Source of the DNA: an uncultured Oscillospiraceae bacterium
GTDB taxonomy: Bacteria > Bacillota > Clostridia > Oscillospirales > Acutalibacteraceae
Direction of reading: 5' to 3'
Assembly: GCA_902478605.1 (NCBI GenBank)
Contig: CABSLQ010000002.1
Span: 11,763-75,762, forward strand
DNA length: 64,000 nucleotides
Below, piece after piece: positions 1-8,284 of this stretch (positions are counted from its first letter, which is position 1; the number at the start of each line of letters is the position of its first letter). The notes beneath the pieces were generated by a model. The model was given only the letters and a program-made list of their open reading frames with translations, made no database searches and was not told the DNA's origin. The position numbers and the translations under genes are program-made.

Positions 1-237
1 CCAGGGAACCGCCACCAGCAGAATAATCCCCGCCGCCGCCAGCTTTATCGCAACGGATAAAGGGGCCGGCAGGGCCGGGAAAAAGATAAGGCAGGAGGAA
101 ACCGCCCCCACCAACGCGCCGAGCACCATGCGCCATCGTTTACGCGGCAGGCGTAAAACCCGCACCGTTGCCAGCAGCAGCATGAAATCGATCCACAAAT
201 TCAGCGCCAGCAGCACGTCAATATAAATAACCGGCAC
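1..237 (-). CDS. spoIIGA: SpoIIGA, sporulation sigma-E processing peptidase (partial, N-terminal 79 residues)
   Basis: The gene runs off the left edge. It starts at a GTG (237-235) with an AGGGGG ribosome site at 250-245, 7 nt upstream. The 79 visible residues begin VPVIYIDVLLALNLWIDFML, the typical opening of SpoIIGA (YxDxxxLxNxxxDFxLL), and go on as hydrophobic segments split by a basic loop (RLPRKRWR, residues 29-36). In the family this N-terminal half is the multi-pass membrane domain, and the C-terminal half, not in the window, is the aspartic protease that activates pro-sigma-E in the mother cell. sigE normally follows, which would lie beyond the left edge. Two Spo0A-box-like sites and a TATAAT box lie upstream. 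The family call is confident from the motif pattern; the protease domain cannot be checked. Confidence 0.85.
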   Translation of the reverse strand, partial: MPVIYIDVLLALNLWIDFMLLLATVRVLRLPRKRWRMVLGALVGAVSSCLIFFPALPAPLSVAIKLAAAGIILLVAVPW

Positions 238-294
238 CGGCCTTCCCCCTTTCTGCGCGCCGCCCCAGCCGCGCTTGTCATTGCCTGTACTCCT

Positions 295-370
295 ATTATA
301 TCGTTCGCCCGGGGGGAATTATGCCGAAGCAAGAGACCTGTCCGGGGGTTTTTGCAAAAAACCTGTCGAA
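295..370 (-). promoter_or_regulatory. Spo0A-type promoter of spoIIGA (two 0A boxes plus TATAAT)
   Basis: Read on the minus strand, a TATAAT -10 box lies at 300-295 with no good -35 at the usual 17 bp. A TGNCGAA-type 0A box (TGCCGAA on the plus strand) sits at 322-328, exactly 21 bp from the -10 and over the place of a -35. A second perfect box, TGTCGAA, is at 364-370, 42 bp further up. An activator box replacing the -35 and a second box about four helix turns upstream is what is known for Spo0A~P-activated spoIIG in Bacillus. Binding is inferred. Confidence 0.65.
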
Positions 371-397
371 GCGGCTTTAAAACCCGACCGGGCCGTG

Positions 398-426
398 TTG
401 GCTTTTTTGCGGGTTTATGGTATACT
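398..426 (+). promoter_or_regulatory. Sigma-A promoter of the nucleoid-associated protein gene
   Basis: TTGGCT (398-403), 17 bp, TATACT (421-426). The start codon is 41 bp beyond the -10, with AAGGAC as the ribosome site. It diverges from the spoIIGA promoter, and the upstream 0A box (364-370) lies between the two. Confidence 0.75.
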
Positions 427-466
427 GGACGCCGTGTAAACGCTCATAAAAAGGACGGAACCCATC

Positions 467-1468
467 ATGACACTCGATATCAAGCAAGCCATTCTGCATG
501 TGCTGGACACCAGCCTGGACACGCCTGTACTGTCCGAAGCGTGTTTGGAGCTGACGGCGGATACAACCGCCTTTCTCACACAGCATGTGGAAAAAGCCGT
601 CGCCAGCGACGATAAGAAGATCGGTACATTTGGGGCGGAATCCCCCTTTCTGTCCTGGCCGCTGCACGAGCTGGACAGCTTTGCCGCCACCACGGGAGAA
701 ATCGCGTTGCGCCTGTTCCAGTACATGCGCATATATCCGGACATTCCGGCGGCTGACGTGCTGATGATGCAGGCGGAGCTGGACGGCGTGCCGTATTTCC
801 TGCTGCTTAAGCTCAATTACCGGGAAAGCTATATCCATTACCTGCAAGCGGAGGGAGAAAGCCGGCGCACCGCCATCATCCGGCAGCGCACCGTCCTCCC
901 CGCGCCGGGCGGCAAGGCGGTGGAAGCCGGGCTTGTCAACCTGTCCTCCGGCGAGGTGACCGTCATCGAGAAAAAATTCGACATCGACGGCAAAAAGGAT
1001 TTTTATTTCTCCTCCCGTTTTCTGGATTGTTCCGCTGCCCTGACCGAAAAGCAGAAGCTGCAGGAGATCAAAAAGGCGGCCCAGAGCGTTACCGAGATGT
1101 TCGGGGCGCCCGAGGAAGCGCCCGGCCCGTGCCCGAAGCGGGCGGAAAGCCGTGCGGCCGCCGTGCTGTGTGAAAAGCTGGACGGGGAGGAGCCGGTCCG
1201 GGTGACCGACCTGTGCGAAGAGCTGTGCGGAGAAAATCCCGCCGCCCGGGAGGAATTCACCCGTCTGCTGCGCGAAAAGCATGTGGAGCCGGAGGATACG
1301 GTACAGGTGGCGCCCGCCGCCGTGCGCCGCATGGAAAAGCAGTCGCTGCGCACGCCCGACGGGGTGGAGGTCAAAATCCCCGTCCGCCTGTACGAAAGCG
1401 ATGCGGTGGAATTCATCAACAACCCGGACGGCACCATCTCGCTGCTCATCAAAAATATTCAGCTGTAA
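467..1468 (+). CDS. Nucleoid-associated protein, NdpA/YejK family
   Basis: This 333-residue soluble protein matches the 37-kDa nucleoid-associated family (PF04245) in length and pattern. It opens with IKQAILHVLDT followed by VLSE, and has the central block SYIHYLQAEGE and a C-terminal block with VRLYESDAVEF and INNPDGTISLLIKNIQ. In Gram-negatives the family associates with DNA and the nucleoid; the role of the Firmicute members is unclear. It is a single gene with its own promoter (398-426), an AAGGAC site before ATG 467, and a hairpin terminator downstream. The large minus-strand frame covering it is a shadow. Only the family, not the function, is claimed with confidence. Confidence 0.75.
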   Translation: MTLDIKQAILHVLDTSLDTPVLSEACLELTADTTAFLTQHVEKAVASDDKKIGTFGAESPFLSWPLHELDSFAATTGEIALRLFQYMRIYPDIPAADVLMMQAELDGVPYFLLLKLNYRESYIHYLQAEGESRRTAIIRQRTVLPAPGGKAVEAGLVNLSSGEVTVIEKKFDIDGKKDFYFSSRFLDCSAALTEKQKLQEIKKAAQSVTEMFGAPEEAPGPCPKRAESRAAAVLCEKLDGEEPVRVTDLCEELCGENPAAREEFTRLLREKHVEPEDTVQVAPAAVRRMEKQSLRTPDGVEVKIPVRLYESDAVEFINNPDGTISLLIKNIQL

Positions 1469-1631
1469 CCCCAACCGCGAGGGAAACCGCCCACATTCCG
1501 CCCCCCTCGCGCCTTTTGCCGGACACGCCTGTACCGGCGTGGGCGGTCCTGCCGATCAAAACCGCGGCGGGGCCTCACTTTTTCGTTTCGGCATTTGCTT
1601 GCGGGTATTCGCTTATTTCTCCGGCAAACAG

Positions 1632-1675
1632 AAAGACGCCGTACAGGCCATAAACCTGTACGGCGTCTTTTTGTA
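1632..1675. terminator. Bidirectional terminator between convergent genes
   Basis: A perfect 16-bp stem (1632-1647 with 1655-1670) and a 7-nt loop, followed by TTTTT on the plus strand. It lies between the convergent nucleoid-protein gene and the small membrane protein gene. Confidence 0.85.
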
Positions 1676-1685
1676 TGTGGTTCTT

Positions 1686-2033
1686 CTATTGCGCAGCGCG
1701 CCGGCGCCGGAGAACAAAAAGCAGGCCGAACCCGCAGCAAAGCAGCGCCATGATGCCGCCCCATACAAGGGCCGGCCAGAAATCCCGCGGATAGGCATAG
1801 TCGTCGTTCTGCAGCATAAAGCGGATGACCGGGGTGAAATAAAAGCCTTCCGCTGTGGGATTCACCACCAGGCAGTCATACGCAAACCACCCGCACAGAA
1901 CGGCCCACAGACCGCCTGCGCCGAAAAAAGCGGCGCTGAAGGCCAGCGGGTTCTTTACCCGCCCCGAAAGCCAAAGGCAGGCCGCAAACGCCAAAAGAAT
2001 CCCGAGTCCTATTGCCAACTGTCCCTTTGTCAT
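1686..2033 (-). CDS. Small membrane protein of unknown function, about three TM segments
   Basis: This 115-residue protein has hydrophobic segments at about residues 5-24, 30-54 and 86-107. Between the second and third lies an exposed aromatic stretch with YFTPVIRF and YPRDFWPAL, and the protein ends in a basic tail (RRRRA), which points to a cytoplasmic C terminus. ATG 2033 has AGGGAGGA about 9 nt upstream. The gene follows the SGNH hydrolase gene on the same strand after 78 bp and ends just before the terminator at 1632-1675, so the two are probably cotranscribed. No family is recognised and no function is proposed. Confidence 0.7.
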   Translation of the reverse strand: MTKGQLAIGLGILLAFAACLWLSGRVKNPLAFSAAFFGAGGLWAVLCGWFAYDCLVVNPTAEGFYFTPVIRFMLQNDDYAYPRDFWPALVWGGIMALLCCGFGLLFVLRRRRAAQ

Positions 2034-2111
2034 GATCCGGTTCCTCCCTTTCTTTCACGGTTCGGAAAAGCCATTCTCATGCTATGTAGCCAGGCAGCGG
2101 ACGGCTTCTCC

Positions 2112-2765
2112 TCACCGTGCCACAAAATATTTGGCAAGCTCCTGTGCAATTAAGGCATGACCCTTTTCTGTCGGATGATTGACATGGGCCAGATACGCCA
2201 CCAGGTCCGACTCCTCCTGTACATGCTTTTCAAAGGCGGCAAAGCTGTCCGCCAGACCGACGCTGTAGGTATCTGCCAGCCTGATAATCTGATCGCGGTG
2301 CTTTTCCAAAGCGTACCAGTCGTCATTTTTCAAATAATACGTATTATCCCACGACGGCGTGAGCAGGATCACCTTTTTGCCGCGGTTTAACGCCGCATCG
2401 ATCATCTGCTCCCAGGCGGTTTTGGCCTTTTCCAGACCGATACCGCGATCGTTAAGGCCATAGTCGATGGTGACGACATCCGGATTATGTGTCAGAACAT
2501 CGCGCTCAAACCGCGCCGCCCCGCTGCCGGATTCCTCCCCGCCAATGGCGGTCACCAGCACATTGACCACCGCAAAGGGAAAGCGTTCCTTGATCATCCG
2601 GTGCAGCAGATGGGGATAGGCGCTGAATGTGTTGACAAATGGTGTGGCAAAATAGCCGGCCGGCACGCTGTGCCCATGGCAAACGATGTTCACGATGCGG
2701 TTATTGGGCCAGCAAACCGCCATTTCATCACACAAGCCGCTTAAATAATCGATCCCCTGTATCAT
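2112..2765 (-). CDS. SGNH/GDSL-type hydrolase (esterase/lipase superfamily)
   Basis: The 217-residue cytoplasmic protein shows the SGNH blocks: GHS with the nucleophile serine near residue 32, a block-II glycine in AIGGEE, block III YGLNDRG with the asparagine, and block V NHPTEKGH with the histidine. The family hydrolyses ester bonds such as acetyl groups on sugars or lipids; the substrate here cannot be read. There is no signal peptide. ATG 2765 follows a GGAGG site. A consensus promoter lies upstream (2818-2846), so the gene does not depend on the operon of the preceding GTPase gene. It is probably cotranscribed with the small membrane protein. Confidence 0.75.
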   Translation of the reverse strand: MIQGIDYLSGLCDEMAVCWPNNRIVNIVCHGHSVPAGYFATPFVNTFSAYPHLLHRMIKERFPFAVVNVLVTAIGGEESGSGAARFERDVLTHNPDVVTIDYGLNDRGIGLEKAKTAWEQMIDAALNRGKKVILLTPSWDNTYYLKNDDWYALEKHRDQIIRLADTYSVGLADSFAAFEKHVQEESDLVAYLAHVNHPTEKGHALIAQELAKYFVAR

Positions 2766-2817
2766 CCCTCGGTACCTCCACGATGGATCCTGTCCATCTG
2801 TCTGCTTAATTTTCTAT

Positions 2818-2846
2818 ATTATATAAAAATTTGCGTCAAGTGTCAA
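2818..2846 (-). promoter_or_regulatory. Consensus sigma-A promoter of the SGNH hydrolase gene
   Basis: TTGACA (2846-2841), 17 bp, TATAAT (2823-2818) on the minus strand, both hexamers perfect, in an A/T-rich stretch. The start codon is about 50 bp downstream. Confidence 0.85.
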
Positions 2847-2856
2847 TCTTTTTGCT

Positions 2857-4806
2857 CTATTGCAGTGCGCTGCGCGCATACAGTATCCACTTGGCCCGGT
2901 CGAGCGGATCCACACCGCGGCGCGGCGTATCCTCGCCGCAGCCGGGCGGGCATTCCTGGTATCCCGCAAAGCGGGAGGAATAGCCGCCCTTTCCCGACGT
3001 GAGCGATCGGAAGGTCACCGGGTATTCCAGCGAGGTGGCCACCGGCAGCACCGCTTCCAGGGTAAAGGTCCCCGGCGTGATGACGGGTGAATCGAAGGTT
3101 CCCCGCATGGCCAGAATATCCCCGATCACCCGGCCGAGCAGCTCCTCCGCCGCCGTCAGCCGCACCTGCACGAGGGGTTCAAGCAGCTTGGAGCCGCAGT
3201 CGGTCAGCCCGCGCAGCACCGCCACCGGCGTCGCCACAAAAAAGTCCAGCGGATGGGTGTGGATGGCATGGTGCTGCCCGCCCACAAGGGTGATGGCCGC
3301 GTCGGTCACCTCCCAGCCGTGGATTCCCTGCTTCAGGGTTTCCATCACGCTGGTCTGTACATGGTTCTGGTAGCGGTAGGGCAGCTCCTTCTCCTTGATA
3401 ACCGATTTATACACGATGCCGCTGCCGCGGGGCAGCGGCTCGATGGCCAGCTTCACCACCGCCCAGCAGGGCTTGGGCATGGTGTAGCTTTCGAAGCCGA
3501 TGCCCGGCCCGGCGGGCGTCTCCTTATAAATCACGCTGGGCGCGGAAAACTGCGCCTGCAGCCCGTACCGGTCGCGCAGCCGTTCGGCCAGGATTTCCAG
3601 CTGCATCATGCCGGTGATGCGCAGATACAGCTCCCGCTTTTCCCGGTTCCATTCCAGCTGCAGCAGCGGATCCTCGTCCGCCAGCTCGCCCAGCGCCGTC
3701 ATCAGGGAAGCCAGCTCCTCCTCGCTCGCCGGAAATGCCTGCACCAGCAGCAGCGGCACCGCCAGCGAACAGCCATGCGGGATATCCGCCGTCCCGATCA
3801 CGTCGCCGGTGCAGATGGAGGGCAGGCCGTACAGCGTGCCGATCTCTCCCGCGCGCAGCAGCCCGACATCTTCCCCTTTGCCGCCCGACACGCGGCGGAT
3901 CTGGGTGATCTTTTCTTCCTGTTCCCGGCCGCGGACAGGCACCGCGTCGCGGTTGTGCAGCTGACCGCCGAACAGCCGGACGTGCGCCGCCTTGCCCATC
4001 ACCGGATCGTGATCCAGGGCAAACACCACCCCCGAAAGGGGCGTGTCGGTGCGGGTATCCGCCGCCGGCAGAAAGCGCCGGATCGCCTCTAAAATCTCCG
4101 ATATGCCCACGCCCTGCTTGGCGCTGGTGAACACCACCGGGGTCAGCCTTCCCGCCGCCGTTTCGGCGGCCAGTGCCTCCTCGAGCGCGGCATCTGCCAC
4201 CGGGCGGCCTTCGATGTAGGCCGCCTCTATGGCAGGAGAGCCCTCCGCCGCCGCGATCAGCGCCTCTTCGCGGAAGGCCGGCTCGCCCAGGGTGAACGGC
4301 TCCACCGCGCAGTCGTCTTCTCCCTCGCGCCGAATCCGCTGGAGCGGGAGAAGATGGGCCTGCAGCTCTTCCCGCACGGCGTCGAGCACCTGCGCGGTGC
4401 GGCTGCCCGCCCGGTCAATCTTGTTGACCGCGATCAGTGTGGGGATTTTCATGCGGCGCAGTGCGTCCCACAGCAGGGCGGTGTGCGCCTGCACCCCCTC
4501 CACCGCCGAAATAACCAGCACGGCGCCGTCCAGGGCGGCCAGGCTGCGTTCCACCTCACCGGCAAAATCCACGTGACCCGGGGTGTCCACAATCTGCAGC
4601 ACAGAACCATCCTGCTCCAGCCGGGCGCAGGCGGTCTTGACCGAGATGCCCCGCCGCTTTTCCACCTCCAGCCAGTCGGTCCGGGCGGTGCCGCTGTCCA
4701 CGTCGCCCGCCTGGCGCAGCGCGCCGCCGGCGTACAGGAGCTGTTCGGTCAGGGAGGTTTTGCCCGCGTCCACATGGGCGAGCAGGCCGATGCTGCGATA
4801 TTCCAT
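2857..4806 (-). CDS. EF-G/TetM-like ribosomal translation-factor GTPase (probably not a tetracycline-resistance protein)
   Basis: The 649 residues match the length and domain order of the TetM/TetO/TetW family: G1 AHVDAGKT (10-17), G3 DTPG (74-77), G4 NKID (128-131), then domains II-V. These factors bind the ribosome as EF-G mimics, and resistance proteins among them displace tetracycline. The domain-IV tip that does this in TetM (Ser508-Pro509-Val510) reads A514-I515-H516 here, inside GQHHAIHTHPLDF, which is closer to EF-G. The C-terminal tail has RRGVDPLDRAKWIL, comparable to the TetM end. The gene starts 27 bp after fbp and is the third gene behind the SAM riboswitch. Family membership is firm; a housekeeping or stress role rather than drug resistance is inferred. 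Confidence 0.8.
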   Translation of the reverse strand: MEYRSIGLLAHVDAGKTSLTEQLLYAGGALRQAGDVDSGTARTDWLEVEKRRGISVKTACARLEQDGSVLQIVDTPGHVDFAGEVERSLAALDGAVLVISAVEGVQAHTALLWDALRRMKIPTLIAVNKIDRAGSRTAQVLDAVREELQAHLLPLQRIRREGEDDCAVEPFTLGEPAFREEALIAAAEGSPAIEAAYIEGRPVADAALEEALAAETAAGRLTPVVFTSAKQGVGISEILEAIRRFLPAADTRTDTPLSGVVFALDHDPVMGKAAHVRLFGGQLHNRDAVPVRGREQEEKITQIRRVSGGKGEDVGLLRAGEIGTLYGLPSICTGDVIGTADIPHGCSLAVPLLLVQAFPASEEELASLMTALGELADEDPLLQLEWNREKRELYLRITGMMQLEILAERLRDRYGLQAQFSAPSVIYKETPAGPGIGFESYTMPKPCWAVVKLAIEPLPRGSGIVYKSVIKEKELPYRYQNHVQTSVMETLKQGIHGWEVTDAAITLVGGQHHAIHTHPLDFFVATPVAVLRGLTDCGSKLLEPLVQVRLTAAEELLGRVIGDILAMRGTFDSPVITPGTFTLEAVLPVATSLEYPVTFRSLTSGKGGYSSRFAGYQECPPGCGEDTPRRGVDPLDRAKWILYARSALQ

Positions 4807-4833
4807 CGGGAGCCTTTCCTTCTTTCCGGCGGA

Positions 4834-6807
4834 TTACTTGGGGGAAATGAAGCCGACGCGATATGCGCGCAGCAGCATTTTGAGCGCATCGATCTTGTTC
4901 TGCAGCTCGGCGCCCTTATCCATGTCCTTGACCATCAACCGGTTGCGGGTGGTTTCGAAGATGGTTGTGGTGGTCAGGATATCCTTGTTTTCGGCGATGG
5001 CCGCGCGGATGCCGGCAAAGGACTCGTGCGCGATGAGGCGCAGGCCGTGGGAGGAATACACCAGCGTGTACCCCGCGATGCCGGTCGTCTCGTGGTACGC
5101 CTTGCAGAAGCCGCCGTCGATGACAATCAGGCGGCCGTCCGCCTTGATGGGACTTTCCCCGCGGGCGGCGCGCACCGGGACATGCCCGTTGACAATGTGC
5201 GATACGGCGGGATCCAAACCGAATTCCCGCAGAATGGCGTCGCACCGTTCCGCCTGGTGAATGTGCTGATAATAGGGATCCTTTTTCTCGGTCCAGGTGG
5301 CTTTGTCCGCCACAAAATACCGTTCAAAGGTGGTGATCTTTTCCCGGCCGAACAGCGGGGACCCCCGCCCGCACCAGAGGTACCAGAGAAAATCCACCGC
5401 TTCCTGCTTATCGGGATGGCCCGGCGTGGCGTAGTACGCCTTGCGCGCCGTCTTGTCCGCATAGTCCATGTAAGCGCGCCCGCTGTAAGTGCGGCCGTCC
5501 GCCGCCCGAAACACCCGGAAGCCGCCCGCCTCATCCATCGGAATGCAGCCGTGAAACAGCAGATTCTGGTTATATTTCAGATACATGCTGCCGTGGCTGT
5601 AAAGGAAGGCCACATGCTTCTGCAGCCGCTCGCTGCGCAGAAAAGCGCGGCGCAGCGTCTCCATCAGCTTGCGTTCCGCCACCGACAGCGCGCAGGGATC
5701 GGCCGGATCGATGGTGGGAAAATGCCGGTCGTTGAGCAGATACCGCACCCCGTCGATGGCCACCGTCATGTTGTCGTAATCGATGGCTTCCAGCAGGACG
5801 CGGTCATCCATCCTGTACTCCGGATGCCGCTTGATGAGCTGCCCCTCCAGCTTGAACTGCATGATGGCGATGGCCTTGTGCACTTTGGAAAGGGTATCCA
5901 TGCTGTTCGGCAGGTAATCCTTGTCGTCCGGATTGCGCGGCATGAACCAGGTGCAGTCCTTATACGTTTCCTGCGCGAAGCTGATCATATCGCGCAGGCT
6001 GATGCCGTAGCCGTTTTCCACGATGTCCAGCGTATTGTACTGCAGCGCAAGATTGAGCACGCAGGCGATGCACGCCTCGTTGCCCGCCGCCGCGCCCATC
6101 CAGAGGATATCGTGGTTGCCCCACTGGATATCGACGCAGTGATGCTGCATCAGCAGATCCAGAATATAGTCGGCCCGCTCTCCCCGGTCGTAAATATCGC
6201 CCACGATATGCAGGCAATCCACCGCCAGCCGCTTGATGAGCACGCACAGCGCGGCGATGACCTCCTCCGCCTGCCGGATATCGACGATGGTGGAAATGAT
6301 ATGCTGGTAGTACGACTGTTTGTTTTCCTCGTCGTAGTTGGTGTGCAGCAGCTCGTCGAGGATATAGCGGAAGGATTCCGGCATCGCCCGGCGCACCTTG
6401 GACCGGGTGTATTTGGAAGCCACCAGCTTGCACACCTCCACCAGCCGGTAGATCGTGATGCTGTACCAGTCGTCCATATTGGAGGTGTCCCGCTTGACCT
6501 CTTCCATCTTCTCCGCCGGATAATAGATGAGGGTGGCGAACCAGGCCCGCTCCTTTTCCGGCATGCTGTGGGCAAACGCCATGTCCACCTTCTCGCGGAT
6601 AACCCCCGAGCAGTTGTTGAGAATATGGGTGAACGCCTCATCCTCCCCATGGAGATCGCTCATGAAATGCTCGGTCCCTTTGGGCAGGTTCAGTATGGCG
6701 TTCAGATTGATGATTTCGGTGCACACCGACGAGATGGTCGGATATTGCTGGGATAACAGCTTGAGATAGTCCTCGTGTTCCCGCAGGCCGGCTGTTTCGG
6801 TTGCCAT
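4834..6807 (-). CDS. fbp: Fructose-1,6-bisphosphatase, class III
   Basis: The 657 residues fit the Firmicute class III enzyme (FBPase_2, about 640-670 residues). Phosphoesterase metal-site blocks are visible: HIVGDIYDRGE, QWGNHDILWMGAAAGN and IVNGHVPVR, with ADGRLIVIDGGFCKAY near the C terminus. It converts fructose-1,6-bisphosphate to fructose-6-phosphate in gluconeogenesis. ATG 6807 has GGGAGG just upstream and lies 13 bp after the metK stop, so metK and fbp are almost certainly cotranscribed. This puts a gluconeogenic enzyme behind the SAM riboswitch. The 800-residue plus-strand frame covering this gene is a G+C shadow. Confidence 0.95.
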   Translation of the reverse strand: MATETAGLREHEDYLKLLSQQYPTISSVCTEIINLNAILNLPKGTEHFMSDLHGEDEAFTHILNNCSGVIREKVDMAFAHSMPEKERAWFATLIYYPAEKMEEVKRDTSNMDDWYSITIYRLVEVCKLVASKYTRSKVRRAMPESFRYILDELLHTNYDEENKQSYYQHIISTIVDIRQAEEVIAALCVLIKRLAVDCLHIVGDIYDRGERADYILDLLMQHHCVDIQWGNHDILWMGAAAGNEACIACVLNLALQYNTLDIVENGYGISLRDMISFAQETYKDCTWFMPRNPDDKDYLPNSMDTLSKVHKAIAIMQFKLEGQLIKRHPEYRMDDRVLLEAIDYDNMTVAIDGVRYLLNDRHFPTIDPADPCALSVAERKLMETLRRAFLRSERLQKHVAFLYSHGSMYLKYNQNLLFHGCIPMDEAGGFRVFRAADGRTYSGRAYMDYADKTARKAYYATPGHPDKQEAVDFLWYLWCGRGSPLFGREKITTFERYFVADKATWTEKKDPYYQHIHQAERCDAILREFGLDPAVSHIVNGHVPVRAARGESPIKADGRLIVIDGGFCKAYHETTGIAGYTLVYSSHGLRLIAHESFAGIRAAIAENKDILTTTTIFETTRNRLMVKDMDKGAELQNKIDALKMLLRAYRVGFISPK

Positions 6808-6820
6808 GAGCCGCCTCCCC

Positions 6821-8020
6821 TCACAGGCCCAGATAGGCGCGCAGGGCGTCCGTCCGGTCGGTGTCCTCCCATTTCACGCCCAGCTCCTCCCGGCCGATAT
6901 GGCCATAGGCGGCCAGCTGCCGGTAGATGGGACGGCGCAGGTCAAGCTGCTCGATGATGGCGGCCGGCCGGAAATCGAAGGTGGCGCGCACCGCCTCGGC
7001 CAGCTTTTCGTCCGATACAACGCCGGTGCCCTCGGTTTCCACCAGCACGGACACCGGGTGCGCCACCCCGATGGCATAGGCCAGCTGCACCTCGCAGCGT
7101 TTGGCCAGGCCCGCGGCCACCACGTTTTTCGCCGCATACCGCGCCATGTAGGACGCGGATCTGTCCACCTTAGTCGGATCCTTACCCGAAAAGGCGCCGC
7201 CGCCGTGCCGGGCGTATCCGCCGTAGGTGTCCACAATGATCTTGCGGCCGGTGAGGCCGCTGTCCCCCTGCGGGCCGCCGACCACAAAGCGGCCGGTGGG
7301 ATTGACGTAAATCTTGGTGTCGCCGTCCAGCCATTTGGACGGGATGACCGGCTGAATCACCCGCTCGATCAGATCGGCGCGGATGGTTTCAAGCGTCACC
7401 TGCTCGTCGTGCTGGGTGGAAACCACCACCGTGTCGACGCGCACCGGCACGTTGCCCTCGTATTCCACCGTGACCTGCGTCTTGCCGTCCGGGCGCAGGT
7501 ACGGCAGCTCACCGTTCTTGCGCACCGCGGCCAGCCGGCGCGCCAGCTTATGGGCCAGCGAAATGGGCAGGGGCATGAGCTCGGGCGTCTCGTCACAGGC
7601 AAAGCCGAACATCAGCCCCTGGTCGCCCGCGCCCGTTTTGTCATACGCCGCGGCGTCCGCCTCGCGGCCGCGTGCCTCGAGGGCATCGTTGACCCCCATG
7701 GCGATGTCGGGCGACTGCTCGTCAATGACGGTGAGCACCGAGCAGGTGGAGCCGTCAAACCCCTGGTTGGCGTTGTCGTATCCGATATCCCGCACCACCT
7801 GCCGTGCAATGGCGGGAATATCCACATAGCAGTTTGTGGAGATTTCCCCCATGACGAGCACCATGCCGGTGGTGGCGATGGTTTCACAGGCGACGTGCGC
7901 CTGCGTATCCTGCGCGAGTATCGCGTCGAGCACCGCATCGGAAATCTGATCGCACACCTTGTCGGGGTGCCCCTCGGTCACCGATTCGGATGTGAAAAAA
8001 TGCCGTGTGTTGTTTGCCAT
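6821..8020 (-). CDS. metK: S-adenosylmethionine synthetase
   Basis: The 399 residues carry the three MetK signatures: GHPDKVCDQISDAVLDA near the N terminus, GAGDQGLMFG around residue 130, and GGGAFSGKDPTKVDRSA around residue 275. The enzyme makes AdoMet from methionine and ATP, using Mg2+ and K+. A complete SAM-I riboswitch with a terminator precedes it, giving product feedback. It is the first gene of metK-fbp-GTPase (gaps of 13 and 27 bp). ATG 8020 has AAAGGAAC just upstream. Confidence 0.97.
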   Translation of the reverse strand: MANNTRHFFTSESVTEGHPDKVCDQISDAVLDAILAQDTQAHVACETIATTGMVLVMGEISTNCYVDIPAIARQVVRDIGYDNANQGFDGSTCSVLTVIDEQSPDIAMGVNDALEARGREADAAAYDKTGAGDQGLMFGFACDETPELMPLPISLAHKLARRLAAVRKNGELPYLRPDGKTQVTVEYEGNVPVRVDTVVVSTQHDEQVTLETIRADLIERVIQPVIPSKWLDGDTKIYVNPTGRFVVGGPQGDSGLTGRKIIVDTYGGYARHGGGAFSGKDPTKVDRSASYMARYAAKNVVAAGLAKRCEVQLAYAIGVAHPVSVLVETEGTGVVSDEKLAEAVRATFDFRPAAIIEQLDLRRPIYRQLAAYGHIGREELGVKWEDTDRTDALRAYLGL

Positions 8021-8055
8021 GCTGTTTTGTTCCTTTCTTTTATCGGATGACGCGC

Positions 8056-8212
8056 AAAAAAGCTGTCCGGTTCTGGTAACCGGACAGCCTGTCGCTTTCC
8101 CTCATCTTCCGGTTAAACCGCAGGATTTGGCACCTTGCCGGGGCGCGCGTCTGCACCGCAGCAGGTTGCCGGACATCATCGGGCCTGTTCCCTCCGTCGC
8201 TCTTGATAAAGG
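8056..8212 (-). promoter_or_regulatory. SAM-I (S-box) riboswitch with transcription terminator
   Basis: On the minus strand the leader reads TTATCAAGAGCGACGGAGGG, followed by GGCCCGATGATGTCCGGCAACC, the GGTGCCAAATCCTGC block and GGAAGATGAGGGA, which together are the S-box consensus. The P1 halves (CCTTTATC and GATGAGGG) pair. The expression platform is an 11-bp GC-rich stem (8062-8072 with 8078-8088) followed by six T on the minus strand (8056-8061). High AdoMet should stabilise the aptamer and stop transcription before metK. Confidence 0.95.
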
Positions 8213-8235
8213 ACTATTCACTTGTCAACGGGTAT

Positions 8236-8264
8236 AGTGTACCATATGCGGTCAAAAAGGACAA
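8236..8264 (-). promoter_or_regulatory. Promoter of the SAM-riboswitch/metK operon
   Basis: TTGTCC (8264-8259), 17 bp, TACACT (8241-8236) on the minus strand. The predicted transcript start is about 15-20 nt before the P1 helix of the SAM-I element. Confidence 0.7.
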
Positions 8265-8284
8265 GAGGTGTGCCGCATATTTTT

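Noticed and set aside
2857..4806. Tetracycline-resistance gene (tetM type)
   Set aside because: The overall fold fits, but the Ser-Pro-Val loop needed to displace the drug is Ala-Ile-His; it is listed as a translation-factor GTPase.
4354..6756. An 800-residue plus-strand open frame opposite fbp, and others like it (for example 19427-22399, 990 residues)
   Set aside because: They lie exactly opposite well-recognised genes (fbp, glgC/glgB), have no recognisable motif, and arise from high G+C codon use of the true strand.
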